Origin: an uncultured Brevibacillus sp.
GTDB taxonomy: Bacteria; Bacillota; Bacilli; Brevibacillales; Brevibacillaceae
Assembly: GCA_946402065.1 (NCBI GenBank)
Contig: CAMIVR010000034.1
Coordinates: 1-40,005, forward strand
Direction: 5' to 3'
DNA: 40,005 nt
The translations under genes and the position numbers were made by a program. A model generated the notes under the pieces. That model was not told where the DNA came from. It made no database searches and saw only the letters and a program-made list of their open reading frames with translations. This document shows, piece after piece, positions 7,389 to 16,841 of the stretch; the first letter of the stretch is position 1, and each line of letters begins with the position of its first letter.

Positions 7389-9038
7389 TTGGGTAGGATA
7401 AATGTTCGAAATGTTCTATCATCAGTTGTCGTGACGCTCGCCCTCGTTGCAGCAGGTTGTTCGTCGACATCTGGACCTGCATCGAATACAGGATCGGCGC
7501 CTGGCAACAATGCAGGCACGGGAGAAGCGTCGACAGCCAAGGCAGGGGGAACGCTTGTGTTTGCCCTGAAATCAGACATCGTTTCATTAGATCCGGCATT
7601 CAACTATGATTTTTCCACAAGTCCGGTTGTGAATGAAATTACGGAAGGGCTGTTGAAATACGACGAAAACATGAAGCTCGCCCCCAATCTGGCGGAGAGC
7701 TGGGAAATGACCGATGATAAAACCTATCTGTATCATTTGCGCAAAGGAATTGTCTTTTCTGACGGGTCACCGTTGACAGTAGACGATGTCGTGTTCTCGA
7801 TGGAGCGGACGCGCGATCCGAAGACAGCGTCGTACCTCGGTTGGCTGTACGCCAATGTCGACAAAATCGAAGCTGTCGATGATTCGACTGTAAAAGTTAC
7901 GCTGACCCAGCCGGATGCAATGTGGCGCTATGCGACCGCGACGGCTGCTACCCATGTCATCAGCAAAAAGTACTTTGAGGCGCATAAGGACAACTTTGGC
8001 AAACCCGACGGCGGCGTATTGGGAACAGGGCCGTTCAAGTTCGTCAGTTGGCAGACAGGCTCGGAAATTACGTTGGAAAAGAACGAGAACTACTGGGACA
8101 AATCGGGTGGACCGTACCTCGATAAAATTGTGTACAAGGTCATTCCGGAAGGGACGACAGTCATTACTGGCCTGAAAACAGGTCAAATCAATGTCGCGCT
8201 CAACCCGCCGTCTGATTTGATGAGAGTAGTCGAAGGCATGGATAGCGTCAACATCCAAAAGGTAGATGCCTACATGAGCGATGCCATCGAGTACAATACG
8301 CAGCGAAAGCCGTTTACCGACAAGAAAGTGCGTCAAGCGATGAACTACGCGCTGGACAAGCAGAAGATTATCGATACGCTGGTCCACGACAACGGAATCC
8401 CGGGGCATGCCATCCCGGTTCCCCCAGCCATTTGGACGTTCGCCAAGGACAAGTGGGAAGCTGCTTTCAAAGAAATTCCCGACTATGCGTACAATTTGGA
8501 CAAGGCGAAGCAACTGTTGGCTGAATCGAGCGTGCCGAATGGCTTCAGCGCAAAAATCCTGACGGACAACGACAGCTTGCGGCTCAACTCGGCCTTGGCA
8601 CTGCAAGCTGCGGTCAAGCCGCTGGGCATCAATCTGGAGATTGAAAAGGTGACGGGCGAAGAGTTGACTACGCGTGGATTCAGCGGTGCACGTGACTACG
8701 ACATCATCGTCAATAACTGGAGCTCAGACTTCCCTGATCCGTCCGGAACGCTGTTGCCGCTCTTCCATTCGGATAACGCGGCAGATGGCGGTGCGAACTA
8801 CGCCAATTACAAAAATCCTGAGGTCGACAAGCTGCTGAGCGAACAAATCCGTTTGACTGACGATAACAAGCGGGCAGATCTGCTGATTCAGGCGGCGAAA
8901 ATCATTGCCGACGACTCTCCGTGGATCATGCTGTCACACAACAAGCAAATCATGGTCACCTCCAAAAATATCGACGGTTACAAAATGACGCCGCTCTGGT
9001 CCTTCCAGGATATGGTGAAAGAAATGAAAATGAAGTAA
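7389..9038 (+). CDS. Family-5 ABC solute-binding lipoprotein (DppA/OppA-like), orphan
   Basis: This 549-aa extracytoplasmic lipoprotein starts at TTG 7389 with AAAGGGGGA six bases upstream. An ATG at 7368 is in frame but overlaps the cre box and has no ribosome site. The signal peptide ends in a lipobox with Cys24 (AAGC) and is followed by a Ser/Gly/Asn-rich linker. The family-5 body begins at TLVFALKSDIVSLDPAF, with EGLLKYDENMKLAPNLAESWE and GTGPFKFVSW as typical blocks. Such proteins capture peptides, nickel, glutathione or other small solutes. No permease or ATPase genes follow and a terminator closes the unit, so it must use a transporter encoded elsewhere. Confidence 0.88.
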   Translation: MGRINVRNVLSSVVVTLALVAAGCSSTSGPASNTGSAPGNNAGTGEASTAKAGGTLVFALKSDIVSLDPAFNYDFSTSPVVNEITEGLLKYDENMKLAPNLAESWEMTDDKTYLYHLRKGIVFSDGSPLTVDDVVFSMERTRDPKTASYLGWLYANVDKIEAVDDSTVKVTLTQPDAMWRYATATAATHVISKKYFEAHKDNFGKPDGGVLGTGPFKFVSWQTGSEITLEKNENYWDKSGGPYLDKIVYKVIPEGTTVITGLKTGQINVALNPPSDLMRVVEGMDSVNIQKVDAYMSDAIEYNTQRKPFTDKKVRQAMNYALDKQKIIDTLVHDNGIPGHAIPVPPAIWTFAKDKWEAAFKEIPDYAYNLDKAKQLLAESSVPNGFSAKILTDNDSLRLNSALALQAAVKPLGINLEIEKVTGEELTTRGFSGARDYDIIVNNWSSDFPDPSGTLLPLFHSDNAADGGANYANYKNPEVDKLLSEQIRLTDDNKRADLLIQAAKIIADDSPWIMLSHNKQIMVTSKNIDGYKMTPLWSFQDMVKEMKMK

Positions 9039-9065
9039 GTTGGCAGGCGTTTGGCGATACATGCA

Positions 9066-9098
9066 GTCGGCAGAGAATATCCTCTGCCGGCTTTTTTT
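9066..9098 (+). terminator. Rho-independent terminator after the solute-binding protein
   Basis: CGGCAGAG (9068-9075) pairs with CTCTGCCG (9082-9089), extended by a G-T and a G-C pair, followed by seven T residues (9092-9098). This ends the transcript before the kinase gene. Confidence 0.85.
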
Positions 9099-9281
9099 GA
9101 TTAGAGGAAGTACAACTGACGCAGTCAAGTGCTCGAAAGCGGCACACTGATCACGCACAATCAACCGATAGGCCTTCCACAAAATTGAAGCGAAACCAAA
9201 TGATTTGAAGGAGATAGTTGCTATCGCAGAGAATCTTTTAAACTTGTCTGTTGGCCAAAAGGAGAGAAAGAGGCGTATGTC

Positions 9282-11963
9282 ATGAAATACAAAACGAAGT
9301 TGTTGATCGGTTTTAGTACGTTGTTGCTCATGATGTTTACTTTGCTGGCGATCATTTCAAACGTTTTGGCGAGTATGAACGCAAATGTCAACGAAATCGT
9401 CGATGACAGGTATATCAAATTGAAATTGGCGAATGCCCTCCAGAACAATGTAAACAATGTGAGCCGATTGGTCGCCAATGTCGTAATGGACGATGAGGTG
9501 GAAAATACGCAAGGGGATATGGAAGGCCTGGCGAAAGCGCTGACCATGTCAACAAATTCGCTGGCAAATCTGCAGAACGCTATCCAGGGAGAGCAGGGCA
9601 GGAAGCTGTTGGAAGAACTGTCCGTGCAATTCGATTCTTACAAACTGAAAGTGAAAGAGGTCATGGAAAAAGTAAAAACAGGAAAAAAGGAGGAGGCAGC
9701 CGACCTCGTCAATCAGGAGCTGAGGCGGGGCAGAGACGAGTTGTTAGCAAGCCTCGGTGAAGTAAAGGATTTGCAAGAGAAGCTGCTGGACGAAGCATAT
9801 CTCCGGTCCAAACAGCAGTACGAGTTTATTCGCATGCTTAGTACGAATTTTATGATAATTGGCCTTCTGGCCGGCATCGTCGTAGCTTATTGGGTGATCA
9901 AAAGCATGAGCAGAAGCCTGAATACGATTACCTCGGTCATTTCCTCGTCAGATATCGAGTCGACGGAAGGATACCACCGTATTCCAATCAAAACGGCCGA
10001 TGAGATTGGCAATATTGCCAAGGCGTTTAATGAAATGCTGGATTCGTTGGAGGAACACTCCCGGCAGGAAAAGGAATACAAGCAGGCGATGAAGGAGCAC
10101 AGCTGGCTGAAGACACAGGTAGCCGAAATTACGTCGCTCTGCCAGGGCGTACAGGATGTTCAACTGCTCGCCCAGATGCTGATCAGCAAAATCACGCCAT
10201 TGGTAGGAGCAAGCTATGGAGTCTTTTTCACCAAGGAAGGCAATCAGGATTCGCAACGGCTTGTGAAATCAGGGTTTTATGCCCAGGACGGACAGGAGAT
10301 TCGCATCAAGTACATTGAATTCGGCGAAGGCTTAGTCGGGCAATGCGCCGTAGAGAATAACCCCCTCTATCTGCTGGAAGTGCCGTCGACGTACATTCAG
10401 ATTGGCTCATCGCTCGGGCACGCCTCCCCGGCAGCATTGATCATCTTGCCGATTCCGTATGAGGGACAAGTCCTCGCTGTGCTGGAGCTGGCTTCTTTTC
10501 AACCGTTTACGCCGCTTCAGCGAAACCTGCTGGAGGAAATTTCCGGGATCCTGGGAGCCATTTTCAACAGTCTGTTTCAGCATGTCCAGGTCCGCAATCT
10601 GTTGAGAGAATCGCAGACATTGACAGAGGAGCTGCAAAGCCAGTCGGAGGAGCTGCGCCTGCAACAGGAAGAACTGCGCAGCATCAATGAAAAGCTGGAG
10701 GAGCAGTATAAAAATTCTGAGTCGAAAGCGAAAGAGCTGGAAACCGTGAAAGAAGAGCTGGAGAAAAACGCCGTCCAGATTCAGCAGGCATCTCGGTACA
10801 AATCAGAATTTTTGGCCAATATGTCCCATGAACTGCGGACGCCGCTGAACAGCCTGCTCATTCTCGCCCAGATTTTGAAAGAGAACAAGGAGCGAAATCT
10901 AACGGCGAAGCAGGTCGAATATGCCAGTACAATCGTTTTGTCCGGAAACAATTTGCTCAATCTGATCAATGACATTTTGGATTTGACCAAAGTCGAATCG
11001 GGAAAAATGACGATCAACATGGCTGAGGTACCGCTGAAGCAGATCAGCGAATTTGCCGAACGCAATTTCAATCTGGTTGCCGCGCAAAAATTCCTCGAGT
11101 TTAACGTGAAAATTGGCCATAATCTGCCGGAGAAGATTGAAACGGACGAGCAAAGGATACAGCAAATCCTGACAAATTTATTATCCAATGCATTCAAATT
11201 CACTACCCAGGGCAGTGTTGAGCTGGGGATTGTCTTACGAGAAACGCCGGGCGGAAGCATGATTGCCTTCCAGGTGAAGGATACCGGAAGTGGCATACCG
11301 GCAGAGAAACAGGAGATCATCTTCGAAGCGTTCCAACAGGCAGACGGAACGACGAGCCGCAAGTACGGGGGAACAGGTCTGGGGCTCGCCATCAGCAGAG
11401 AAATGGCGAACCTGTTGGGCGGATTTATTCAGGTCGAGAGCGAGGAGGGCAAAGGGAGTACGTTTACCCTTTACTTGCCGCTTGAGCAAACAGAGCAGCA
11501 CACTGTTGACCCGTATTTTATGGCGCCGGCCGCGGCAACTGTGCCGGAGACTGCCGAGGAGGCCCCGGAAACGCAGGAGTATGAAAGTTTGCAGGGGAAA
11601 AAAGTGCTCGTAGTCGACGACGACATGCGAAATATTTTCGCCCTGACAGCGTGGCTGGAGGAGCGGAAGATGAACGTCTTTTTTGCCGAAAATGGCCGGG
11701 ACGGGATCAGCGTTCTGCAGGAAAATCCTGATATCGATATCGTGTTGATGGATATCATGATGCCGGAGATGGACGGATACGAGGCGATTGAAACGATTCG
11801 CAGCTTTCCGGCCTTTGAGCATCTGCCGATCATCGCCCTGACGGCGAAAGCAATGAAAAATGACAGGGAGAAGTGCATGGAGGCAGGAGCTTCGGACTAT
11901 ATTAGCAAACCCGTCAACTTGGACCAGTTGCTGTCGCTCATGCGCGTATGGCTGTACAGTTAG
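9282..11963 (+). CDS. Membrane hybrid histidine kinase (sensor-HAMP-GAF-HisKA-HATPase-REC)
   Basis: This 893-aa inner-membrane kinase has transmembrane segments near residues 8-30 and 190-210. The extracytoplasmic part between them looks like a four-helix bundle of chemoreceptor type. HAMP (about 205-260), GAF (about 285-430) and a long coiled coil rich in LQ/EEL follow. HisKA holds phospho-accepting His516 (MSHELRTPLN), and the ATPase domain has NLLSNAFKF, DTGSGIP and GGTGLGL. The C-terminal receiver has VVDDD and Asp824 (VLMDIMMPEMDG). The next two genes encode CheR and a second REC-kinase, forming one signalling unit. Nothing in the sequence reveals the signal. The start lies after an AAAGAGG stretch and is reasonable, not certain. 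Confidence 0.9.
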   Translation: MKYKTKLLIGFSTLLLMMFTLLAIISNVLASMNANVNEIVDDRYIKLKLANALQNNVNNVSRLVANVVMDDEVENTQGDMEGLAKALTMSTNSLANLQNAIQGEQGRKLLEELSVQFDSYKLKVKEVMEKVKTGKKEEAADLVNQELRRGRDELLASLGEVKDLQEKLLDEAYLRSKQQYEFIRMLSTNFMIIGLLAGIVVAYWVIKSMSRSLNTITSVISSSDIESTEGYHRIPIKTADEIGNIAKAFNEMLDSLEEHSRQEKEYKQAMKEHSWLKTQVAEITSLCQGVQDVQLLAQMLISKITPLVGASYGVFFTKEGNQDSQRLVKSGFYAQDGQEIRIKYIEFGEGLVGQCAVENNPLYLLEVPSTYIQIGSSLGHASPAALIILPIPYEGQVLAVLELASFQPFTPLQRNLLEEISGILGAIFNSLFQHVQVRNLLRESQTLTEELQSQSEELRLQQEELRSINEKLEEQYKNSESKAKELETVKEELEKNAVQIQQASRYKSEFLANMSHELRTPLNSLLILAQILKENKERNLTAKQVEYASTIVLSGNNLLNLINDILDLTKVESGKMTINMAEVPLKQISEFAERNFNLVAAQKFLEFNVKIGHNLPEKIETDEQRIQQILTNLLSNAFKFTTQGSVELGIVLRETPGGSMIAFQVKDTGSGIPAEKQEIIFEAFQQADGTTSRKYGGTGLGLAISREMANLLGGFIQVESEEGKGSTFTLYLPLEQTEQHTVDPYFMAPAAATVPETAEEAPETQEYESLQGKKVLVVDDDMRNIFALTAWLEERKMNVFFAENGRDGISVLQENPDIDIVLMDIMMPEMDGYEAIETIRSFPAFEHLPIIALTAKAMKNDREKCMEAGASDYISKPVNLDQLLSLMRVWLYS

Positions 11964-11987
11964 GAGTGGATTCCCATCGATAACGAA

Positions 11988-12833
11988 ATGAAGGAAGAAC
12001 CAGACACAGAGGAAAATGAAGAGCTGGAAAAAATCGAAATCGATCTGCTTCTGGAAGGCATTTACCGCGTGTACGGACATGATTTCCGCAACTATACCTT
12101 TTCGTCCATTCGCCGCAGAATCAAGCATCGGATGCGAATCGAAAACCTGCAAACGATTTCCGGTTTGCAAGAAGCAGTTCTGCATGACCCGAAAACGATG
12201 GACAAGCTCTTTACCGATTTTTCCATTAATGTAACCGAAATGTTTCGCGATCCGCGGTTTTTTTTATCGTTTCGCACGTCAGTCGTACCGCTGTTGCGGG
12301 AGCTTCCGTTTATCCGGATATGGCATGCGGGATGCTCGACCGGGCAAGAGGTCTTTTCCATGGCCATATTGTTGTACGAAGAAGGGCTTTTGCAGAAAAC
12401 AAGGATTTACGGCACTGATTTGAATGAACATGCACTGATAAAAGCAAAAGGCGGCAGTTTTCCGATCGAAAAAATGCAGTTGTACACGAAGAATTACATA
12501 CAGGCGGGAGGGAAGCGAGCCTTTTCCGAGTATTACACGGTGAAGCAAGGGACGGTATTGTTTAAACCATTTTTGAAAGAGTATATGGTATTCGCCCAGC
12601 ATAATCTGGTAACAGATCGTTCCTTCAACGAATTTCATGTGATTATTTGCCGCAACGTGATGATTTACTTTAATGAGAGCCTGCAAAACCACGTTCATGA
12701 GCTCATCTACGGAAGCCTTTGCCCACACGGATTTCTCGGGCTCGGCGATAAGGAAGGGGTTGCATTTACTGCATATGCGAACTGCTACGAAGAAGTGGAC
12801 GGAATGGAAAAGCTCTATCGAAAAGTCAGGTAA
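11988..12833 (+). CDS. CheR-type protein-glutamate O-methyltransferase
   Basis: This 281-aa SAM-dependent enzyme methylates glutamate side chains of signalling proteins. The N-terminal CheR helices (DFRNYTFSSIRRRIKHRM) are followed by the SAM site (IWHAGCSTGQEVFSMA), GTDLNEHAL and IICRNVMIYFN, all intact. ATG 11988 lies 24 bases after the kinase stop, but the best ribosome site, AGGAG at 11962-11966, fits an ATC at 11976 better, so a rare start is possible. There is no chemoreceptor with methylation helices here. Its target may be the coiled coil or four-helix part of the upstream kinase. No CheB methylesterase gene is next to it. Confidence 0.88.
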   Translation: MKEEPDTEENEELEKIEIDLLLEGIYRVYGHDFRNYTFSSIRRRIKHRMRIENLQTISGLQEAVLHDPKTMDKLFTDFSINVTEMFRDPRFFLSFRTSVVPLLRELPFIRIWHAGCSTGQEVFSMAILLYEEGLLQKTRIYGTDLNEHALIKAKGGSFPIEKMQLYTKNYIQAGGKRAFSEYYTVKQGTVLFKPFLKEYMVFAQHNLVTDRSFNEFHVIICRNVMIYFNESLQNHVHELIYGSLCPHGFLGLGDKEGVAFTAYANCYEEVDGMEKLYRKVR

Positions 12834-14790
12834 CGCTCCGTGTCCGAACTGTAACCCACAGAAGGGAGAGAAGGGGGGAGAGTGGGGAAGCCCGGTAAAT
12901 ATTTTATTGGTCGATGACCGCAGGGAAAACCTGCTTTCACTGGAGGCTGTGCTCGATTCGCCGGACTACCGGCTGGTGTCCGTTCAGTCCGGGGAAGAGG
13001 CGCTAAGATGGGTGTTAAAAGAAGAATTCGCGCTGATTCTGCTCGACGTCCAGATGCCGGGATTAAACGGCTTTGAAACGGCCAATCTGATCAAGCAGCG
13101 AGAAAAATCGCGGCATATCCCGATCATCTTCGTCACTGCCATCAGCAAAGCAAACGAGCACGTCGAGCAAGGCTATGCCGCCGGGGCAATTGACTATATA
13201 TTCAAACCGCTTCATACCGGGACGCTGAAAATCAAGGTCGAACGGTTTGTGCAGCTATACCAAAAGCAGAAGCAGATCGAATACCAGAGCGAAATGCTGC
13301 AAAAGCGCTCGGCAGAGCTGCTGGAGACCAACCAAAAGTATTTCGAGACCTTGCTGGAGCTGAAAAAAAGCGAGGTGCTGTCGCGGACGATCGTAGAGAC
13401 GTCGATCGATACGATTCTGACCATAGACGAAGAGGGCCGCATTCTGTCGACGAATCCGGTGGTGCAAAGCATGTTTGGTTATCACGGCGACGACGTTATC
13501 GGCATGCCGATTAACAAATTGGTGCCGCTGCCGGCGATTACGAGTGATTGGATGCTGGGCAAAGTCATCGAAACGTCGGCAATCCGGCAGGATCAGACGG
13601 TGTTTCCCGTCGATATTCAAATCGCCAGGGCAACGGTTCAGCAGCAGCACGTGTTCGTCTGTTCGATTCGCGATATAACCGAGCGCAAGCGATTTGAGCT
13701 GGAGCGCAAGATGTACTACCAGCAGCTGGAGAACCTGGTGGAAGAGCGCACGCAGGAACTTGTGCTTTCGCAAGAGCGATTTCAAAAAATATTTCAATCC
13801 AGTCCTTGTCTGATCGCGATTCGCTCTTGTGCCGACCAGCGCTATCTCGATGTCAATCAGAGCTGGTTGGACCATACCGGATACACCTATGCGGAAGTGA
13901 GAAATCTCTCGGCAGACAGACTGCTTCTGGCGGGAGAATCCACATCCTGCGGGCATCCGATCGATCTGGGGGAGGCGCTGCGCAATGAAAAGATCAGCTA
14001 TGTGACCAAGACAGGGGCCGTACGTGAAGGGCTGTTATCGACAGAGGCGATCAGGATTCAAGGCGAGCCGTGCATGCTCAGCGTGATTACGGACATTACC
14101 GAACAGGTTTTTTTGGAAAAGGAGATAGCCAGGCTTGACCGGCTGCATCTGATCGGGGAGATGGCAGCCGGGATCGCCCACGAAATTCGCAACCCGATGA
14201 CGACCGTTCGCGGCTTTTTGCAGCTGGCCAAAAACAACCGGTCCGACACAGCGTTTCATTTCATCGATATCATGCTGACCGAACTCGATCGGGCCAATAC
14301 CATCATCACCGAATTTCTCACGCTGGCCAAAAACAAGACGAACGACTTGCAGAAACAGCAGCTATACAAAGTCATCGAGCCGCTGCTGCCGCTCGTCCAG
14401 GCGGAAGCAGCGCTTGCCGACAAAAGCGTGCAGACGGAAATTGAACCGTGCCCGGAGATTTATCTGGATGAAAAGGAAATACGCCAGCTGTTTCTCAACC
14501 TGGCGTTGAACGGGTTGGAAGCGATGAGCGCTTCCGGTGTCTTGACGGTCAAGATTTACGGCAAAAATGATGAGGTCGTCCTGGAAATTGTCGACCAGGG
14601 ATGCGGAATCAAAGAAGATATGCTGGAAAAAATTTGGACGCCGTTCTTCACGACAAAAGAAAAAGGAACGGGACTCGGGTTGGCCGTGTGCTACAGTATC
14701 GCGAGTCGGCACAACGCCAAAATCGCCGTCGCCACGAGCAGCGCTGGAACGGCGTTTAGCGTTACCTTTGCCGTTCCGCAGGAAGCGTAG
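12774..14790 (+). CDS. Response-regulator/histidine-kinase fusion (REC-PAS-PAS-HisKA-HATPase)
   Basis: This soluble kinase begins with a receiver (NILLVDDRRENLL; phospho-acceptor in LILLDVQMPGLNG), then a coiled coil, a PAS domain ending ITERKRF, a second PAS (FQKIFQSSPCLIAIR) ending DITEQVF, a HisKA with the histidine codon at 14179 (GIAHEIRNPMT), and an ATPase (NLALNGLEAM, DQGCGI, KGTGLGLAV). The start is unclear. Clear homology begins near 12895. The nearest in-frame ATG is 12774, inside cheR and without a good ribosome site. GTG 12882, behind AAGGGGGGAG, would give VGKPVNILLVDD only if one base of CCCGG (12891-12895) were absent. It is likely the phosphorelay partner of the hybrid kinase. 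Confidence 0.82.
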
Positions 14791-14819
14791 GCGACCCGCC
14801 CGCAAGGTTTGCTGCTCAA

Positions 14820-15005
14820 TCAAAAATCAGCTGAATCTGAGCGCCGGAAGGGATTCGGGTCAGCCCGGGGAATCGGGTATTGCTCGAGTTGCTCCTCGCG
14901 GGAGGCTCGGGCTTTATCCGGAGATCCTGCCGGAATCGTATCTTCAATGGCATAAAGGGCTTGCTCAATACTCGCTTCGGACTGTGTTTTATGTTCATCT
15001 GCCAT
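14820..15005 (-). CDS. Small hydrophilic protein of unknown function (61 aa)
   Basis: I do not recognise this protein. The start ATG 15005 has AAAGGAG nine bases upstream, which makes it credible despite its size. The chain is acidic to neutral and strongly hydrophilic (MADEHKTQSEASIEQAL at the start, EQLEQYPIPRADPNPF near the end), without membrane segment or cysteine. It is convergent with the REC-kinase gene, 29 bases from its stop. A role as a small spore or regulatory protein is conceivable but unsupported. Confidence 0.6.
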   Translation of the reverse strand: MADEHKTQSEASIEQALYAIEDTIPAGSPDKARASREEQLEQYPIPRADPNPFRRSDSADF

Positions 15006-15221
15006 CTCTTCCACTCCTTTGAACAATAGGATGTGTGAAAAAAAGGCGATTTATCCGCTGCGACGAACAATAACTGCGGCTGCATTTTCCTTTTTTTAGT
15101 TATTTATCCATTTATCTACTTTCACCCTCTGCCCTCTGTGGAAATTCCAGCCAATTGCAACTTTTAAGCTTGACCTCCAGTCTAGTTACATAAGTGAAGG
15201 GCCGCGGCTCGAACTTAGGGC

Positions 15222-15270
15222 TCGCGATGAAATTAGTTCCCGCTTTTTAGCAGAAGTTATTTCATCGCGA
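15222..15270. promoter_or_regulatory. Long stem-loop in the leader of the exported 469-aa protein
   Basis: TCGCGATGAAAT (15222-15233) and ATTTCATCGCGA (15259-15270) form a perfect 12-bp stem. The 25 bases between can extend it with several more pairs. No T-run follows, so it is not a standard terminator. It sits 31 bases before the start at 15301 and could be a protein site, an mRNA stability element or a translation switch. The rest of 15006-15300 holds no clear promoter; TTGACC near 15171 lacks a good -10 partner. Confidence 0.5.
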
Positions 15271-15300
15271 TGCCTTACTATCGAAAAGAGGTGTCTATGT

Positions 15301-16710
15301 ATGCAAAAGCGGATTGTCGCAACAGTCCTTCTTTTACTTATCGGGACACTGATGATCAGTGGTTATGTCTCTAGTCCAGCACTTCAACCGGTAAAGGTCG
15401 TCAACACAGACCGCTTTGACAATGGTCTCGTCAGGACGAAGAACGTCACCTTTCAAAATGGCGATACGTATCAGATCAAGCGGTTTGAGTTCTCGCAAGA
15501 CCGCGAGCAGCCCTACATCCTGACGCTTCCGCTTGACGGGAACAACGGCACCTTCCGCTACGCAGAGCGATTAGGAGGTAACGCAGTGTGGCAAATCAAT
15601 GCTCTTGAGGGTGAGCTGCCGCAAAAAAGCGGATTTATTCATACCGATCGTACCCATATGCTGATCAACGCATCCAATCTGTTTATAAAAAATGAAGCTG
15701 GTACAATCGAACAGCAGCCGAATCCGCTGCCGATGACCGTCATCCGCCAAAATGGCGCATACCTCATCCAGGTACAATTTCCCCAACGGATGAACTACAT
15801 CGCAGAAGTGTGGACGCTGAAGTCGCAGCACCCGCTCGTCGATTGGGGCCAGGCGCCTGCAGTCGAACAAACGTGGTTGTCGCTCGACCTGCAGGACCAG
15901 TACAAATGGTCGTGGGACGGCTACTACGCCCGTACGCCCGACAGCTATACGCCATCGTCGCCAAGCATGTTCTGGCGTCTGCCGACCAACTACGCCGCCT
16001 ATCGCTTTGTAAACAGCGGGGCTGGCCGGGCAGGTGATGACCTGGGCTGGGTGATGCTCGACACGATTCTGCCCAACCAGAACAGCGAAGGCTACTGGCA
16101 AACGCAGCCGCGCTCGGATTGGCTGTGGACGGATTACCAGATCGGGGCAGATTTTTTCGATACGCGCTTCAACACCGATATTGCCACATTGCTGCTGCAG
16201 GGATCGCAAAAATACGGAGACGGGAACTTCTTCGCCTCCGCAAGCAACTATGCCGATTACCTTTGCAAGCACATCGAATACAACCATTACACCAATTACG
16301 GTAAGGACGAGGGCTGGCTCGTCGCCGATTACGCCTGGCACGAGCCGCACAAGATGACCCACGTCTCGCTCAATCATCAGCTGCAGGAGATGAATTTTCT
16401 CTATCGCATGTATATTCAAACGCATCAGGAGTTGTACAAGAGCTACGCCGATAAATTGATATTCGGGATTAAAAACAGCAAAAGCATGTGGATCAAGCCA
16501 GATCAGGACCTCTATTACGCATTTTTGGGCGATGGCGGGATGGGGATGACGGATTACCCTTACCTCACGTATAACGACCTGGTAGATGCGCAGACGCTCC
16601 TGCTCAAAATCAATGGACAGCTTGACCCCGATCTGGGCGAGCTAATGGCGAGCAAAAAGCTTTGGATGGATCAGACAGGTGTGACGGGATATCAGGATGC
16701 AGTCTTTTAG
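15301..16710 (+). CDS. Exported protein, possible alpha/alpha-toroid glucuronyl C5-epimerase-like domain
   Basis: This 469-aa protein has an N-terminal signal or anchor sequence (about residues 5-25, VATVLLLLIGTLMISGYV). AAAGAGG lies nine bases before ATG 15301. The middle has a beta-rich, aromatic-rich stretch (WSWDGYYARTPDSY, PSMFWRLP). The C-terminal third (HVSLNHQLQEMNFLYRMY, then a YADKLIFGIK helix) resembles the C-terminal helical toroid of D-glucuronyl C5-epimerases. That comparison is from memory of the fold and is weak. It stands alone, ended by a strong terminator. A cell-surface glycan function is possible; otherwise it is an uncharacterised secreted protein. Confidence 0.65.
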   Translation: MQKRIVATVLLLLIGTLMISGYVSSPALQPVKVVNTDRFDNGLVRTKNVTFQNGDTYQIKRFEFSQDREQPYILTLPLDGNNGTFRYAERLGGNAVWQINALEGELPQKSGFIHTDRTHMLINASNLFIKNEAGTIEQQPNPLPMTVIRQNGAYLIQVQFPQRMNYIAEVWTLKSQHPLVDWGQAPAVEQTWLSLDLQDQYKWSWDGYYARTPDSYTPSSPSMFWRLPTNYAAYRFVNSGAGRAGDDLGWVMLDTILPNQNSEGYWQTQPRSDWLWTDYQIGADFFDTRFNTDIATLLLQGSQKYGDGNFFASASNYADYLCKHIEYNHYTNYGKDEGWLVADYAWHEPHKMTHVSLNHQLQEMNFLYRMYIQTHQELYKSYADKLIFGIKNSKSMWIKPDQDLYYAFLGDGGMGMTDYPYLTYNDLVDAQTLLLKINGQLDPDLGELMASKKLWMDQTGVTGYQDAVF

Positions 16711-16788
16711 TTATATAGCAGCTGGCTGTTTCCACGGAAAAGCAATCCTGGTTCACTGAAATTGACGAGATAGGCCATAACAGACGCT

Positions 16789-16841
16789 CACGAAAGACTT
16801 CCTGCCCTGAATGCTGACGGGGAGGAAGTCTTCGTGCTTTT
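16789..16841 (+). terminator. Strong terminator after the exported 469-aa protein
   Basis: CACGAAAGACTTCCTGCCC on the left pairs with GGGGAGGAAGTCTTCGTG on the right (16789-16836, one mismatch or bulge), followed by CTTTTC. Confidence 0.8.

Noticed and set aside
7767..8606. 279-codon minus-strand frame inside the solute-binding protein gene
   Set aside because: It is fully antisense to a gene with clear family motifs and has no ribosome site; a shadow frame.
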